Source: Colwellia sp. Arc7-D
GTDB taxonomy: Bacteria > Pseudomonadota > Gammaproteobacteria > Enterobacterales > Alteromonadaceae
DNA: 64,000 nt
Assembly (NCBI RefSeq): GCF_003061515.1
Contig: NZ_CP028924.1
Coordinates: 434,001 to 498,000, forward strand
Direction: 5' to 3'
Both the position numbers and the translations under genes were made by a program. Numbering within the stretch: position 1 is the first letter of the stretch; each line of letters opens with the position of its first letter. Of this stretch, positions 63,841 to 64,000 are shown in pieces. The notes under the pieces are model-generated. The model searched no databases. It worked only from the letters and a program-made list of their open reading frames with translations, and was not told the DNA's origin.

Positions 63841-64000
63841 ATGCGTAAAACATCCTCAATATTAATTTCCCTACTGTTGACAGCAACAGTAAGTTTACCG
63901 GCATTAGCTGCATGGAAACTCGACAATGCAAATTCTGAGCTGAGCTTTATATCAGTTAAAAAAGCGAATATTGCCGAAAATCATAACTTTGCAAAGCTTG
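63841..64000 (+). CDS. YceI family periplasmic protein, 5' part only
   Basis: ATG at 63841 after GGAG; 53 codons before the window ends. Signal peptide (about 1-23, cut after ALA) and then 'AWKLDNANSELSFISVKKANIAENHNF', the start of a YceI-like lipocalin-fold domain, which binds isoprenoid or lipid-like ligands. Truncated by the window edge, not by mutation. Confidence 0.85.
   Translation, partial: MRKTSSILISLLLTATVSLPALAAWKLDNANSELSFISVKKANIAENHNFAKL

Overview
The window looks like chromosomal DNA of a marine, AT-rich gammaproteobacterium of the order Alteromonadales, most likely Colwelliaceae (Colwellia/Thalassotalea-like). This rests on protein families, low-GC codon use and gene order, not on a database search. 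There is no phage, plasmid, insertion sequence, CRISPR array, rRNA or tRNA that I can see. Most of it is conserved core genome with small accessory gaps.

Layout. 1-2.5 kb: an NfeD protein and two tandem SPFH (stomatin-like) proteins on the minus strand. 2.7-8.5 kb: the histidine-utilisation (hut) locus, with hutC-hutH-hutU leftward, hutI rightward and two HutC-type operators between hutC and hutI. The urocanase is the long (680 aa) form. 8.6-13.4 kb: two membrane GGDEF/EAL proteins flanking rraA. 13.4-19.4 kb: DUF971-hslU-hslV-ftsN-priA (minus) and rpmE (plus), the same neighbourhood as in Escherichia coli, with a clear sigma-32 type promoter before hslV. 19.6-21.7 kb: ECF sigma factor, membrane anti-sigma candidate and DUF4097 protein. 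22-24.5 kb: dnaB and alr. 24.6-27.1 kb: FrnE-like DsbA protein, AhpD-like protein and TetR regulator with three matching operator-like sites. 27.2-31.4 kb: yjbQ, a 51-bp tandem repeat array, cheX, DUF6702 and an M1 metallopeptidase. 32-34 kb: a coiled-coil membrane protein and a DUF4382 lipoprotein. 34.2-38.9 kb: dusA, sseA and a phage-shock (psp) locus with two near-identical sigma-54 promoters. 39.2-41.4 kb: copper chaperone-like, DUF2333 and outer-membrane barrel genes. 42-45.9 kb: a large secreted subtilisin-like protease. 46.4-59.4 kb: hslO, hslR and a complete gspC-N type II secretion operon. 60-64 kb: csbD, yihY, yrfG, nudE, cysQ and the start of a yceI-like gene.

How parts fit. The gsp operon builds the type II secretion machine, and the nearby S8 protease, with signal peptide and C-terminal anchor, is a plausible client. 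The psp locus responds to inner-membrane or secretin stress and lies about 10 kb from the gspD secretin gene, although no link is shown by sequence. The most novel-looking item is a compact transcription unit at 35482-35700: a sigma-54 promoter matching the one before pspA, a good ribosome-binding site, a 32-residue single-span membrane peptide and an intrinsic terminator.

Caution. Four conserved genes (hutH, priA, gspD, gspK) are each broken by what looks like one missing base inside a G/C run. The shared pattern suggests sequence or assembly error rather than four real pseudogenes, so I annotate them as genes with broken frames.
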